Shown: positions 1 through 9,090, counted from the first letter of the stretch. The stretch is 64,000 bases of DNA from JAWLGZ01 sp041690635 (GCA_041690635.1 JAWLGZ010000001.1:620001-684000); one strand, 5' to 3'. Numbers and translations are program-made. Notes: generated by a model not told the origin, from the letters alone.

Positions 1-1804
1 CCATTGACAGCGAGACCCCCAGCGCCTTCAGCGCGTTCAGGGTTCGAATTCCCTGCTCCGGGTTCTTGATGACGAAGCTCTCGGTAATCTCCAACTCCAG
101 TTGTTCCGGAACCAGTCCGCTGCTGTCGAGTGCCTCGGCGACGATATCGACGATGCGCCCATCGATTACCTGTTTCCCCGACAGGTTGACCGCCACCCGG
201 ATCGGCCGGAGGCCGGAGCTGTTCCAGGCGTAAGCATCGGCACACGCCTGCTGCAACACCCAGCGACCGAGTTCGAGGATTAAGCCGCTCTCCTCGGCGA
301 TTGGAATAAACTGTGCCGGAGAGATCCAGCCACGTTCCGGATGCTGCCAGCGAAGCAGCGCTTCCCCGCCGACCATGGAGGCGTCAGCGGCACGTGCCTG
401 AGGCTGATAATGGATTTGCAATTCACCCTGCTCCAGGGTGCGGCGCAGCTCGCGCTCGATGTGAAACCGTTCCGAGGTGATCTGGCCGAGTTCCGGCGTG
501 TAGAACCGGTACAGGTTGCGGCCCTGCTCCTTCGCCCGGTAGAGCGCTGTGTCGGCGTGGCGCAACAGCGTATCCGGATCGCCGGCGTGATCGGGAAAGA
601 GCGCGATACCGATGCTGACCCCCAGCACCATTTCGGTGTCGCCCAACCGACAGGGGTGGGCGAATGCATTCAGGACCTTGTCGCCGACCAGCGCCACCGA
701 ATGCTCGTCACGCACCCCTTCCAGCACGATGGCAAACTCATCGCCCCCCATGCGGGCGATGAAGTCCTCTTCACGAAGGACAGTGCGCAACCGATCAGCC
801 ATCAACCGCAACAGCTCATTTCCGGTCGCCGGACCGAGTGTGTCGTTGATGTCCTTGAATCGATCCAGATCGAGACAGAGCAGTGCCGATCGCCTGCCAC
901 GCTCCCGTGCCCGCGACAGTGCTCGGCGGAGGTGGTCGCTTAACAGCGAGCGGTTGGGAAGATCGGTGAGCACGTCGTAGTAGGCCAGACGATGAATCTG
1001 GTGTTCGGCCTCCTTGCGTCCGGAGAGATCGCTGACCACCGTGACGGCATGCTGTGAAGTGGCACTGTCTGACCGGACCCGGTGAATCCGCAGGCGGACC
1101 GGGAGCTGCTCGCCAACCTTGCGTCGGGCAACCACCTCCCCCTGCCAGACAGCGCCCTCATCCAGGACTCTCCACGGATCCTGGTACAGGACCCAGCGGT
1201 CGTAGTCCGGTCGCAGCAGATCGCGCGGCCGCCGTCCGATCGATTCGGCTGGTGAGTAGCCGAACATGCGGCAGAACGCCTTATTGACGCGTTCAACTCG
1301 CAGGTTGCCGTCGGTGATGAGAATTCCGTCCTGAACCTGCTCGAAGGCCGCGGCGGCAAGTCGCAGCTCACGTTCTATAGCTGAACGGGTTGTCTGGTCT
1401 TCGATGATGGAGATCCAATACGTGCGGTTCTCCAGCAACGCACGGTAGGGCGTCAGCCCTACCCGCAATTCGACCCCGTCCTTGCGGATCACCCTCACCG
1501 GGGCGCTCCGGGCTGCGGGGGCAGTCGCCGGATGGGGGCTCCGTGTCAGGAGGCGAAGGAGCTGCGCATCGGGAATGATGTCGCTGAGCACCAGCCGGGT
1601 GAAGGAGTCCCGGTCGTAACCGAGCAGGCGCTGGCCGGCACGATTGACGAACCGAAAACGCCCGCTGGCGGGATCGGTGACCAGGACCGCGAAAGGCGCC
1701 CACTCGAACAGATTCGACAATGGATCCGTATCGCACCGACACGCCATTGCTGATGGCAAGGTACCGGCGGAATCGAACGCATGTGACTCCCCCTGCGGCA
1801 GCAT
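1..1804 (-). CDS. PAS-PAS-GGDEF-EAL c-di-GMP signalling protein (3' end outside window)
   Basis: This bifunctional-type cyclic di-GMP enzyme reads leftward and leaves the window before its stop codon; about 601 residues are visible. Two PAS-like sensor domains (about residues 30-130 and 145-260) precede a GGDEF domain with an intact GGDEF motif at 353-357 and an RxxD inhibitory site (REED) five residues before it. An EAL domain follows, with EALLRW from residue 481 plus VNLSGKQ and ELEITES metal-binding segments. Both catalytic halves therefore look competent in the visible part. The start at 1804 was chosen because GAAGGGG lies 8 bases upstream; an in-frame ATG at 1747 is the alternative. 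There are no obvious membrane segments, so a cytoplasmic sensor is inferred. Which activity dominates, and the PAS ligands, cannot be told. Confidence 0.93.
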   Translation of the reverse strand, partial: MLPQGESHAFDSAGTLPSAMACRCDTDPLSNLFEWAPFAVLVTDPASGRFRFVNRAGQRLLGYDRDSFTRLVLSDIIPDAQLLRLLTRSPHPATAPAARSAPVRVIRKDGVELRVGLTPYRALLENRTYWISIIEDQTTRSAIERELRLAAAAFEQVQDGILITDGNLRVERVNKAFCRMFGYSPAESIGRRPRDLLRPDYDRWVLYQDPWRVLDEGAVWQGEVVARRKVGEQLPVRLRIHRVRSDSATSQHAVTVVSDLSGRKEAEHQIHRLAYYDVLTDLPNRSLLSDHLRRALSRARERGRRSALLCLDLDRFKDINDTLGPATGNELLRLMADRLRTVLREEDFIARMGGDEFAIVLEGVRDEHSVALVGDKVLNAFAHPCRLGDTEMVLGVSIGIALFPDHAGDPDTLLRHADTALYRAKEQGRNLYRFYTPELGQITSERFHIERELRRTLEQGELQIHYQPQARAADASMVGGEALLRWQHPERGWISPAQFIPIAEESGLILELGRWVLQQACADAYAWNSSGLRPIRVAVNLSGKQVIDGRIVDIVAEALDSSGLVPEQLELEITESFVIKNPEQGIRTLNALKALGVSLSM

Positions 1805-2007
1805 CGGCCCGTCCCCTTCGTCCAGTGCAAGCCAGGCGGCAGATCACGGGAAATGCCGGGTGTTCGGCCTTCCCCGGCCACCTGCCCCTGACCAGGACTG
1901 GTCACGTTAGCCGGGTTGAGTGACGATTTGGGTACGGGTTGCTTGCGGGAAAGTGACGGTCGGAAAACCGGAATGCCCGTGGGCGCCGGGGGTACTGTCG
2001 GATCGGG

Positions 2008-2229
2008 TCAACGCAGCTTGCGGATCCCCGCAAACCGGTTGCATTCGTCGTAACGGAGAGCAAATTCGCCACGGATCCCGTCGTGGGTGACGAAGGGTCG
2101 AAGTATGTGGGCGGGAAACCGCACGCGGCGGCCGTCCACGGCGGTTGTGACCACCTGGTCGGCAGCCCCCTGGTAGAAAGCCAGGTAGCGGTGTGCCGGG
2201 ATGTCGATAAAGAACCGAATCTCCTTCAT
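2008..2229 (-). CDS. DUF2835 family small protein
   Basis: This 73-residue protein has the hallmarks of the gammaproteobacterial DUF2835 family: a start MKEIRFFIDIPAHRYL, a central GRRVRFPAHILRPFVTHDGI stretch, and an end rich in aromatic and basic residues. The family is about this length and has no established function. It sits 42 bases downstream of another small conserved gene on the same strand and is probably cotranscribed with it. No signal peptide or membrane segment is visible. The ribosome binding site is weak. Recognition is from remembered family sequence, so the family call is fairly secure and the function is unknown. Confidence 0.85.
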   Translation of the reverse strand: MKEIRFFIDIPAHRYLAFYQGAADQVVTTAVDGRRVRFPAHILRPFVTHDGIRGEFALRYDECNRFAGIRKLR

Positions 2230-2271
2230 GTTTGAGCGGCCGAGTGTTGATCCGGGCAGCGCTGAGCAGCC

Positions 2272-2568
2272 TCACTTCTCCTTCGGAGTCCGCCGGATAT
2301 CGGTGATGGAAACCACCACATCGCCCTGCGGGCGCGGATCGTCGACATAGCGTGGGCGGGCGTCAGTGGTACCGCCACGCTCATCCACCAGTTCCCTTTC
2401 GCGCTCGCTGATCAGTGCGAGGCAATCGCGAATATCGGTGATGGTCCCCTCGCTGAGCGGGTGACGCATGCCGGGCTGGGTGGCCGTATCCCGTGCCACG
2501 CGGCCGAGAACGTGCCGCATCACCCGCAGAATACGCTCCTCTTTGGTCACACTGCTGTCGTCGTTCAT
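2272..2568 (-). CDS. Conserved hypothetical protein, 98 aa
   Basis: A small acidic and basic cytoplasmic protein with an N-terminal helix-rich half (KEERILRVMRHVLGRVARDT), a central GMRHPLSEGTITDIRDCLALI segment, and a disordered C-terminal tail. I recall similar proteins across gammaproteobacteria, sometimes labelled as segregation or condensation related, but I cannot support that label from sequence. A very good ribosome binding site (CAGGAGG, 5 bases before ATG) fixes the start at 2568. The DUF2835 gene follows on the same strand, suggesting a two-gene unit. Function unknown. Confidence 0.8.
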   Translation of the reverse strand: MNDDSSVTKEERILRVMRHVLGRVARDTATQPGMRHPLSEGTITDIRDCLALISERERELVDERGGTTDARPRYVDDPRPQGDVVVSITDIRRTPKEK

Positions 2569-2691
2569 CGCTGCCTCCTGAAGTGCCGATTCGCAATCCG
2601 CTAAGGATCGCCTCCCGGCGCACGGTTGTCACCCCTCCCCTTGGGGTGATTTCCCTACGGCCACCGCGTCAATCACCTTCGGCGAGGGAAA

Positions 2692-2726
2692 GCCAAAAAC
2701 AAAAACGGGGCCCCGAAGGGCCCCGT
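2692..2726 (-). terminator. Rho-independent terminator of the fccAB transcript
   Basis: Perfect 9-bp arms (ACGGGGCCC at 2705-2713 and its complement at 2718-2726) enclose a CGAA loop. On the minus strand they are followed by a T-rich tail (complement of 2692-2705). The hairpin lies 25 bases beyond the fccB stop codon. Confidence 0.85.
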
Positions 2727-2751
2727 TCCTTGTCGTGGGCTACGCCCCGGT

Positions 2752-4041
2752 TCAACCAAACGTATCGTGGGTGATGTTCTGGAACCAGGAGTGGGCGTAG
2801 AGCACCTCGCGCTTGCGCATCTCCATCGTGGTATCCGCATAGCCCGGGGTAAGACCACCCGCACCCTGAACCCCACCGATCTTGCCATCGGCGTAGTTGT
2901 ACACCGCCGCCACGGAGATGCCGTCGTCAGGGGTAATGATGCTGTAGCAGGTGTTGACGTAGGAGGGCTGGGGGGCCTCCGAACCGTTCAACAGTGCCAC
3001 CACGGCAGCTGCAGCCACCTTGGCCTGGGAGTTGGCCGCGTAGCCGGACTTCGGCATCGGCGAGGCAATCGCGGCGTCACCGATTACGTGGACGTTGGGA
3101 ATCTTCTTGGATTCGAACGTCTTGCCTTCGACCGGGCACCAGCCGCTGTCATCCACCAGTCCGGCATCAAAGGCGATCTTGCCGGCCTTCTGGGCAGGAA
3201 TGAGGTTGATGACATCGCCCTTGAACTCCTCGACCGCGGCCGTGACCTTCATGGCACCTGCGTCCACCGATTCCACCTTGCCGCCCTGGGCACCACTGAC
3301 CCACTCGATCAGGGCGTTGTCGGTACCGTAGCCGTAGTGCTTGGTCCAGCCAGCGGTGAACAGACCGAACTTGGAGAACTTGTCCTTCGGATCCAGGATG
3401 ACGACCTTGGACTTCGGCTTGTGGTTCTTCAGGTACCAGGCGATCTGCGAGGCACGCTCGTACGGCCCCGGGGGGCAACGGAAGGGGTTGGGCGGAGCGG
3501 CCAGGATGACCGTACCGCCATCCTTCATCGCCTCCAGCTGCGAGCGCAGGATACGGGTCTGCTCGCCCGCCTTCCAGGCGTGCGGGATCTTGTTGGCGAC
3601 CTCCTTGCTGTAACCACCGATGCTCTCCCACTTAAGGTCGACACCCGGGGAGACGATGCAGCGATCGAAGGCGAAGCTCTTGCCGCTGGCGGTGGTGACC
3701 TTTTTGCCGTCGATGCCGGTCACCAGGTCGTGCACCACCGTGACCCCGTGCTTGCGCAGGCCGTCATAGCCGAACTTGATGCTGTTGAGGTCCCGGTTGC
3801 CGCCAAGCACCTCGTTGCTCATGAAGCAGGTGTAATAGTCCTTGTTCGGCTCGATGAGGGTCACCTCAATGGAGGGATCCATCAGGCGGATGTATTTCGC
3901 GGCCGTGGAGCCGCCGATGCCGCCACCGACGACGACAACCTTCTTGCCGGCGCCCATGGAGACGTGCGGGAAGCCGAATGCACCGAGTGCGGTGGCTCCA
4001 CCGGAGAGTTTCAGAAAGTTTCTGCGCGTAATCTGTGCCAT
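2752..4041 (-). CDS. fccB: Flavocytochrome c sulfide dehydrogenase, flavoprotein subunit
   Basis: FccB oxidises sulfide in the periplasm with covalently bound FAD and passes electrons to the cytochrome subunit FccA. The 429-residue length is typical. A Tat signal (TRRNFLKLSG, residues 5-14) shows export of the folded flavoprotein. The FAD dinucleotide fold GGGIGG is at 39-44 and the second FAD motif GDAAIASPMP at 321-330. Cysteines at C189 (PFRCPPGPYE) and C365 (NTCYSI) lie where the redox-active disulfide pair of FCSD is expected. It starts 21 bases after fccA with GGGGG as ribosome binding site, so the pair forms an operon, and a strong terminator follows. SQR-type quinone reductases are related, but the Tat signal and the adjacent dihaem cytochrome favour FCSD. 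Confidence 0.96.
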   Translation of the reverse strand: MAQITRRNFLKLSGGATALGAFGFPHVSMGAGKKVVVVGGGIGGSTAAKYIRLMDPSIEVTLIEPNKDYYTCFMSNEVLGGNRDLNSIKFGYDGLRKHGVTVVHDLVTGIDGKKVTTASGKSFAFDRCIVSPGVDLKWESIGGYSKEVANKIPHAWKAGEQTRILRSQLEAMKDGGTVILAAPPNPFRCPPGPYERASQIAWYLKNHKPKSKVVILDPKDKFSKFGLFTAGWTKHYGYGTDNALIEWVSGAQGGKVESVDAGAMKVTAAVEEFKGDVINLIPAQKAGKIAFDAGLVDDSGWCPVEGKTFESKKIPNVHVIGDAAIASPMPKSGYAANSQAKVAAAAVVALLNGSEAPQPSYVNTCYSIITPDDGISVAAVYNYADGKIGGVQGAGGLTPGYADTTMEMRKREVLYAHSWFQNITHDTFG

Positions 4042-4062
4042 GTCTATTCCCCCGGAGTCCCG

Positions 4063-4656
4063 TTATTCGCCCTGGCTGGCGTAGTAATTGAGCAGCATCT
4101 TGATGCCGTCGTCGCCGTGATCGCCCTGAAGCTCCTTGACCTTGTTGGCCATCTTCTTCGGCATCTCACGGGCGCCGCTCATATAGTCGGAGAAGGTGTA
4201 CTCCAGATAGGGAATCCACTGGCCGGCCAGCAGCCCGGCGTCATCATCGGAGGAACGGCCGCCATCCTCATGACACTTGCCGCAGTACTTGTCGTGCAGC
4301 AGGTAACCACGCTTGGCCAGGTTGGTGTCGAAGGACTGCTTGCGGCCGGCGTAGTTCTGGGAAGAGAAGTAACCGGCCATCGCCTCGATCTCCTCGTCGG
4401 AGTAGCCCTTGGCGATGCGGGTCATGATGGTGGAGGCACGGGAACCCTCCTTGTACTCCTTCATCGTATCGATGAAATAGGACTTGGAGATACCGGCAAT
4501 GGTCGGGGACGCGGGTCCCTGACTCAGCCCATAGGTACCGTGACACCCGGCACATGTGTTGGCCAGCATCTCGGCACTGGGCGTCGCCGCCGATGCTGTC
4601 CCCCCAAGAGCAAGCCCACCGAGAACCAGTGCGCTCAGCATTAGCTTTCTATTCAT
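4063..4656 (-). CDS. fccA: Flavocytochrome c sulfide dehydrogenase, dihaem cytochrome subunit
   Basis: FccA is the electron-accepting cytochrome c partner of FccB. A Sec signal peptide (about residues 1-23, ending ASA) is followed by two haem-binding motifs, CAGCH at 35-39 and CGKCH at 125-129, giving the class I dihaem layout of FCSD cytochrome subunits. The length of 197 residues fits. A clear ribosome binding site (AAAGGAG) precedes the ATG. The gene heads the fccAB unit and lies just downstream of the ankyrin gene, separated only by a hairpin terminator. Little room is left for a separate promoter, so readthrough from the upstream cytochrome genes is possible. Electrons probably go on to a soluble cytochrome c or the terminal oxidase. 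Confidence 0.95.
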   Translation of the reverse strand: MNRKLMLSALVLGGLALGGTASAATPSAEMLANTCAGCHGTYGLSQGPASPTIAGISKSYFIDTMKEYKEGSRASTIMTRIAKGYSDEEIEAMAGYFSSQNYAGRKQSFDTNLAKRGYLLHDKYCGKCHEDGGRSSDDDAGLLAGQWIPYLEYTFSDYMSGAREMPKKMANKVKELQGDHGDDGIKMLLNYYASQGE

Positions 4657-4692
4657 GGTTTCTCCTTTGGTATCCGCCGAACTGACGTGACG

Positions 4693-4719
4693 AAAAAAGC
4701 CCCCGTCTTGGGGGAAAAA
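4693..4719 (-). terminator. Hairpin between the ankyrin gene and fccA
   Basis: Five C/G pairs (4700-4704 with 4710-4714) around a GTCTT loop begin immediately after the ankyrin stop codon. On the minus strand a run of six T follows (complement of 4693-4698). Its position only 36 bases before the fccA start suggests partial termination or attenuation between the two halves of the cluster. Confidence 0.7.
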
Positions 4720-5655
4720 TTACCTGGCCCCCGCCTTCTGCAGGAGTCCGGTAAACTCTTTGCGGTAGATCCGGGCGATCTCCAGTGCAGTCTTGCCGCC
4801 AGCGTTCCGCACGAAGAGGTCCGCACCGGCATCGATCAGAACCTCCACCGCGGACCGATGACCGTTGCGCACCGCCAACATTAGTGCCGTGTTGCCCTCC
4901 AGGTCCTGGTGGTCGATGTCAGCACCATGCTCGATGAGCAGCTGCATGACCGTCCCGTGACCCGCCTCGGTGGCCCACATGAGCGGAGTGGTCCCATCCG
5001 CCGCACGTGCATCCGGATTGTCCCCCGCCTCCAGCAACAGGCGGGTGATCTCGGTATTGCCGGAGGCCGCGGCCAGCATCAGGGCGCTGGCGCCATCCTT
5101 GTCACGCAGGTATTTTTCGGCGCCCGCCTCGGTCAGCATCCGGACCGCATCACTGTTGCCGCGTTCCACCGCGGCCATGAGAGCGGTACGCCCGTCCTTG
5201 TCGGAACTGTTCAGCTTGGCCCCGTGCCCAATCAGCAGCGCGAGCATGTCGTTATAGCCGTAACGAGCCGCACTCATCAACGCATCCCATCCGGCCCGGG
5301 TCTTCTGCTCGGTATGCGCCCCCTTGCTGAGCAGAAGTTCAGCCACCTTGAGATGACCACCCTCCGCAGCATAGGTCAGGGCCGAGCACCCAGCGATACT
5401 TGCGGCGTTTACGTCTGCCCCGCGCTCGATCAGCAGTACCGCCACATCGAGGCTGCCTTCCTCGGCGGCGAACATGAGGGCCGATTTGCCATAACGTCCG
5501 GCCGAGTTGGAATCGACTCCTGCATCGAGGAGCTTCTGAACCAGATCGATATCCCCAACCAGCGCCGCCTCACGCAGATCGAGGCCCGGGTCAGCCTGCG
5601 CCGCTACCGCGAACCAGAAGCCGGCCGCGGCAATGACAATCCTGCTCGCCCTCAT
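4720..5655 (-). CDS. Exported ankyrin-repeat protein
   Basis: A 311-residue protein with a short N-terminal signal peptide (MRASRIVIAAAGFWFAVAAQA) followed almost entirely by about eight ankyrin repeats of 33 residues, each with recognisable DGRTALMAAVERGN-type helices and GAD turns. Ankyrin arrays bind partner proteins and have no catalysis of their own. The start at 5655 was preferred over in-frame ATGs further upstream because those overlap the preceding cytochrome gene and would bury the signal peptide. Being exported and lying between a tetrahaem cytochrome gene and fccA, it may scaffold periplasmic electron-transfer proteins; that role is inference from position only. Confidence 0.88.
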   Translation of the reverse strand: MRASRIVIAAAGFWFAVAAQADPGLDLREAALVGDIDLVQKLLDAGVDSNSAGRYGKSALMFAAEEGSLDVAVLLIERGADVNAASIAGCSALTYAAEGGHLKVAELLLSKGAHTEQKTRAGWDALMSAARYGYNDMLALLIGHGAKLNSSDKDGRTALMAAVERGNSDAVRMLTEAGAEKYLRDKDGASALMLAAASGNTEITRLLLEAGDNPDARAADGTTPLMWATEAGHGTVMQLLIEHGADIDHQDLEGNTALMLAVRNGHRSAVEVLIDAGADLFVRNAGGKTALEIARIYRKEFTGLLQKAGAR

Positions 5656-5665
5656 GCCTGGATAC

Positions 5666-6244
5666 TCACAACTGGATGTCATCCAGGTTGATGTCATCCA
5701 GGGGGATATCCGGCTCCTTGTGCGCGATCCCCTTGTGGCAATCGATACAGGTCTTCCCTTCCATCGTCGCCTGCGAATGCTTGTTGCGGGCCATTCGGCT
5801 CTGCCCGCTCAGATCCATGTTGCCGAAGTCGTGACAGCTCCGGCACTCGCGCGAATCGGTCGCGCGCATCTTGTCCCATACCCGACTGGCCATGTTCCAA
5901 CGGTGGGCTTCGTATTTCTCGGGCGTGTCGATGGTACCCAGGATTTCGTGCCAGACATCTTTGGCCGCGAAGATCTTCGCCTCCAGCTTGGGGAAGAACG
6001 CTTTGGGAACGTGGCAATCGGCACAGGTCGCCTGTACACCGGAGGCATTTTTGAAATGGACTGTCTCCTTGTACTCCTCATAGTTGACCTGCATGGTGTG
6101 GCAGGAGATACAGAAGTCCATCTGGTTGGTGTACGCAAAAAAGCCATTAACACCGCCATACGCTGCGAATCCGGCAAAGAAAATGACAGCGGCAACTGCA
6201 AGCGTTTTGATGGGAATTTTGCGGATACGTTTCGCCGGTTTCAT
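5666..6244 (-). CDS. NapC/NirT-type membrane-anchored tetrahaem cytochrome c
   Basis: A 192-residue quinol-dehydrogenase-type cytochrome with one N-terminal membrane anchor (about residues 12-33) and four haem motifs: CISCH 45-49, CADCH 74-78, CRSCH 134-138 and CIDCH 166-170. This matches the NapC/NirT/TorC core, whose members pass electrons between the quinone pool and periplasmic redox partners. The start at 6244 begins with a basic segment before the anchor; longer in-frame versions add an unlikely leader. The ankyrin gene begins 10 bases downstream, and fccAB follows on the same strand. In this setting it may link sulfide-derived electrons to the quinone pool, which is an inference. No nap or nrf catalytic subunit is nearby. 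Confidence 0.9.
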   Translation of the reverse strand: MKPAKRIRKIPIKTLAVAAVIFFAGFAAYGGVNGFFAYTNQMDFCISCHTMQVNYEEYKETVHFKNASGVQATCADCHVPKAFFPKLEAKIFAAKDVWHEILGTIDTPEKYEAHRWNMASRVWDKMRATDSRECRSCHDFGNMDLSGQSRMARNKHSQATMEGKTCIDCHKGIAHKEPDIPLDDINLDDIQL

Positions 6245-6939
6245 AGGTTTCTTGTCGTCGGACCCCGGCCGCCTCTCCCAGCAGCCTGCGTCGCTGATTC
6301 GTTGTCTTGAAAATGCATCGCGTTCGCGGGAATCGGAACCCGCATGGTTCGGGAGCATATAGCGCGCCAGAACGGACGGTCAAGCCCGCCTGCCAAAGTC
6401 CGTTAAACCGACTTGATGGCCGTTTGACAACGGTCACTTCCTTGGCCGGTATCTTAAACGCGAAGAGCCTATATAAGAAAATTCTTATTTGATTTATTGC
6501 GCTGTTCAGCAAAAAAAAAGATGAGTACAACAATAAGGATTTGCCATCACGAGAGCCGATCCCGCCGGGGAACTCGGTCTCCAAAATCGATAAGTCAAGC
6601 TTATGGTGAATTCAAAAATCTGCCAGTCGGCGCGATTCCCTCCGCACGCTCCGGCTTAAGCGCAATTTCCGGTCATTCGCCTCGCGCGGCTTACGGGTGC
6701 GAGTCGCCGGCAATCCCCCCCTCGTACGGCACTCCAGCTCCCGCCCAGTGCCGTTTATGAACACTGCTGACGGATGTGGCGATACTTGGCAGAGGACATT
6801 CTTGGTCACGGGTAACGAGATGGCCAGCGGGGCAATCTTTTCCGTACAGCGGTTTCGAGGCGCCCGCAACGGCGCACGCCGGTGCGTTGTGCGACGACAG
6901 CACCTCTCGGCTGCCGAGGGCATTCGCATCCTCCCCACC
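6245..6939. other. Long divergent intergenic region
   Basis: About 695 bases between the leftward cytochrome gene and the rightward NfeD gene hold no gene I can support. The middle (about 6465-6545) is strikingly AT-rich for this genome and contains a TTGACA hexamer at 6424 and several TATA-like hexamers, so divergent promoters are likely here; no -35/-10 pair with normal spacing was convincing. Open frames at 6497-6760 (+) and 6612-7043 (-) have compositions unlike real proteins of this genome. The right part shrinks if NfeD starts upstream of 6940. Confidence 0.5.
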
Positions 6940-8250
6940 ATGCTCGCCTTGTTTCTGCTGATCGCGATGTCCTGTGTGCCGGCACAGACAGCCGACCGCT
7001 TCGCAGCCCAGCTGGATATCGACGGACCGATCGGGCCTGCCACCGCAGACTACGTCGAGCGCAGCCTGACACGCGCCATCGATGAGGGCGCCGAGCTGAT
7101 TGTTCTGCGTATCGACACACCCGGCGGGCTCGACTCATCGATGCGCGCCATCATCCGGATCATCCTCAGCTCCCCGGTCCCGGTCGCCGCCTACGTCCAC
7201 CCACGGGGCGCACGTGCCGCCAGCGCCGGCACCTATATTCTCTATGCAAGCCACATCGCCGCGATGACCCCGGCCACTCACCTGGGTGCCGCCACCCCGG
7301 TCGCAATCGCCCCGGGCGGCACGGCCCCACCACCGGAGGACGGGGAAAGGGATGACCCGGCATCCCGCAAGGCGATCAACGATGCGGTCGCCTATATCCG
7401 GGGACTGGCCAAGCTGCGGGGCCGCAATGCGGAGTGGGCCGAACAGGCGGTACGCGAGGCGGCCACCCTTGAGGCCGACGCAGCGCTGGAGGCGGAGGTG
7501 GTCGACATCGTCGCCGCCGACCTGCAGGACCTGCTCGCGCAGGTGGACGGCCGCACCGTACCGGTGGTCGACGGCACGGCGACCCTGGCCACCGCCGGCC
7601 TGGCGATACGGACCTTTGAGCCCGACTGGCGCTCGAGGCTGCTCTCGGTCATCACCGACCCGAATGTCGCCTATATTCTGATGTTGATCGGTATCTACGG
7701 GCTTATCTTCGAACTGGCCAATCCGGGCGGCATCCTGCCGGGCGTGCTCGGGGCCATCTGTCTGCTACTGGCGCTGTTCGCCTTTCAGGTGCTGCCGGTC
7801 AACTATGCAGGGCTGGCGCTGGTTCTGCTCGGTGTGGCGCTGATGGTGGGTGAGGCGTTTGTCCCCTCCTTCGGGGTACTCGGGATCGGTGGTATCGCGG
7901 CCTTCGTTATCGGTTCGGTGATATTGATCGATACCGAGGCGCCCGGCTTTGGCATCTCCCCGGCACTGATCGCCGGGGTGGCGCTGTTCGCGGCGCTGCT
8001 TTCGGTCGTCGTGCTCGGGCTGATTCTGCGCGCCCGGCGCGCACCGGTGGTCAGCGGCCGGGAGCAGATGGTGGGCGCCACGGCGCGTGCCGTGCAGGAC
8101 TTCATCGGTGAAGGGATGGTGCGCTCCCACGGCGAATTGTGGCGCGCCTACTCAGACCGGCCGGTACAGAAGGGCGAGGCGCTTCGGGTCACCCGGATGG
8201 ACGGCCTGACCCTCCATGTGGAGCCTGTGGACCACGACAAGGGAGGCTAA
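6940..8250 (+). CDS. NfeD1b-type membrane serine protease
   Basis: NfeD proteins pair with slipins in the membrane. The N-terminal signal or anchor (MLALFLLIAMSCVPA) leads to a ClpP-class protease domain with the Ser-Lys dyad expected at S95 (ARAASAGTYI) and K144 (SRKAIND). Then come about four hydrophobic membrane segments (about residues 235-365) and a C-terminal OB-fold NfeD domain (about 370-436, ending near TLHVEP). The length of 436 residues suits the long NfeD class. The start is uncertain: 6940 gives a signal peptide, but an in-frame GTG at 6889 would add positive charges before it. The stop codon lies 2 bases before the slipin ATG, a conserved gene pair in bacteria and archaea. Confidence 0.92.
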   Translation: MLALFLLIAMSCVPAQTADRFAAQLDIDGPIGPATADYVERSLTRAIDEGAELIVLRIDTPGGLDSSMRAIIRIILSSPVPVAAYVHPRGARAASAGTYILYASHIAAMTPATHLGAATPVAIAPGGTAPPPEDGERDDPASRKAINDAVAYIRGLAKLRGRNAEWAEQAVREAATLEADAALEAEVVDIVAADLQDLLAQVDGRTVPVVDGTATLATAGLAIRTFEPDWRSRLLSVITDPNVAYILMLIGIYGLIFELANPGGILPGVLGAICLLLALFAFQVLPVNYAGLALVLLGVALMVGEAFVPSFGVLGIGGIAAFVIGSVILIDTEAPGFGISPALIAGVALFAALLSVVVLGLILRARRAPVVSGREQMVGATARAVQDFIGEGMVRSHGELWRAYSDRPVQKGEALRVTRMDGLTLHVEPVDHDKGG

Positions 8251-8252
8251 AC

Positions 8253-9008
8253 ATGTTTGCCTATTTCACCTACATCCTGATTGGGTTCGTGATCCTGCTG
8301 CTGTTCAGCATGATCCGCGTGCTGCGCGAGTACGAGCGCGGCGTCATCTTTATGCTGGGGCGCTTCTATCAGGTCAAGGGGCCGGGGCTGATCCTCGTCA
8401 TCCCCATCGTGCAGCAGATCGTGCGGGTGGATCTGCGCACCATCGTGATGGACGTCCCCACCCAGGATGTCATCTCCCACGACAATGTCTCGGTCAAGGT
8501 CAACGCGGTGCTCTACTTCCGCGTGGTGGACCCGGAACGGTCCATCATCCAGGTGGAGAACTACTTCGAGGCCACCAGCCAGCTCGCGCAGACCACCCTG
8601 CGTTCCGTGCTCGGCCAGCACGACCTGGACGAGATGCTCGCCGAGCGGGAGAAGCTGAACAACGACATCCAGAACATCCTCGACGAGCAGACCGACGCCT
8701 GGGGCATCAAGGTCGCCAATGTGGAGATCAAGCACGTGGACCTGGACGAGAGCATGGTCCGTGCCATCGCCAAACAGGCGGAGGCGGAGCGCGTGCGCCG
8801 CGCCAAGGTGATCCACGCCGAGGGGGAGTTGCAGGCCTCGGAAAAGCTGTTCCAGGCGGCCCAGGTACTGGTGCAGGAACCGCAGGCGATGCAGCTGCGC
8901 TACCTGCAGACCCTCACCGACATCGCCGGCGAAAAGAACTCGACCATTGTCTTCCCGCTGCCCATGGATCTGATTGAGCCCCTGCTGGCGCACAAGCGGG
9001 AGCGTTAG
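8253..9008 (+). CDS. Slipin (stomatin/prohibitin-family SPFH protein)
   Basis: A 251-residue SPFH protein with one N-terminal membrane segment (about residues 4-24), then the stomatin core (RVLREYERGVIFMLGRF, then GPGLILVIPIV) and a C-terminal helical region rich in Ala and Glu (about 175-220) that drives oligomerisation. Slipins form membrane microdomain scaffolds and are cleaved or controlled by the NfeD protease encoded just upstream. GGGAGG, 7 bases before the ATG, fixes the start at 8253; a longer in-frame version would read back through the nfeD tail. The 2-base spacing from nfeD indicates translational coupling. Confidence 0.94.
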   Translation: MFAYFTYILIGFVILLLFSMIRVLREYERGVIFMLGRFYQVKGPGLILVIPIVQQIVRVDLRTIVMDVPTQDVISHDNVSVKVNAVLYFRVVDPERSIIQVENYFEATSQLAQTTLRSVLGQHDLDEMLAEREKLNNDIQNILDEQTDAWGIKVANVEIKHVDLDESMVRAIAKQAEAERVRRAKVIHAEGELQASEKLFQAAQVLVQEPQAMQLRYLQTLTDIAGEKNSTIVFPLPMDLIEPLLAHKRER

Positions 9009-9090
9009 ATTCGGGAATGGGATCGGGTACAGTGTCCCCTGTCCGCCCCCGGCCCCGGGTCCCCACCACACCGGCACCGCAAAACCCAAC

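Noticed and set aside
2767..4644. A 625-codon frame on the plus strand opposite fccAB
   Set aside because: It is the antisense shadow of two well-recognised genes in GC-rich DNA; its product has no recognisable motif and is rich in Gly, His, Leu and Val.
6424..6455. A TTGACA...TATCTT promoter
   Set aside because: The spacer is 20 bases, too long for a normal sigma-70 site, and nothing else supports it.
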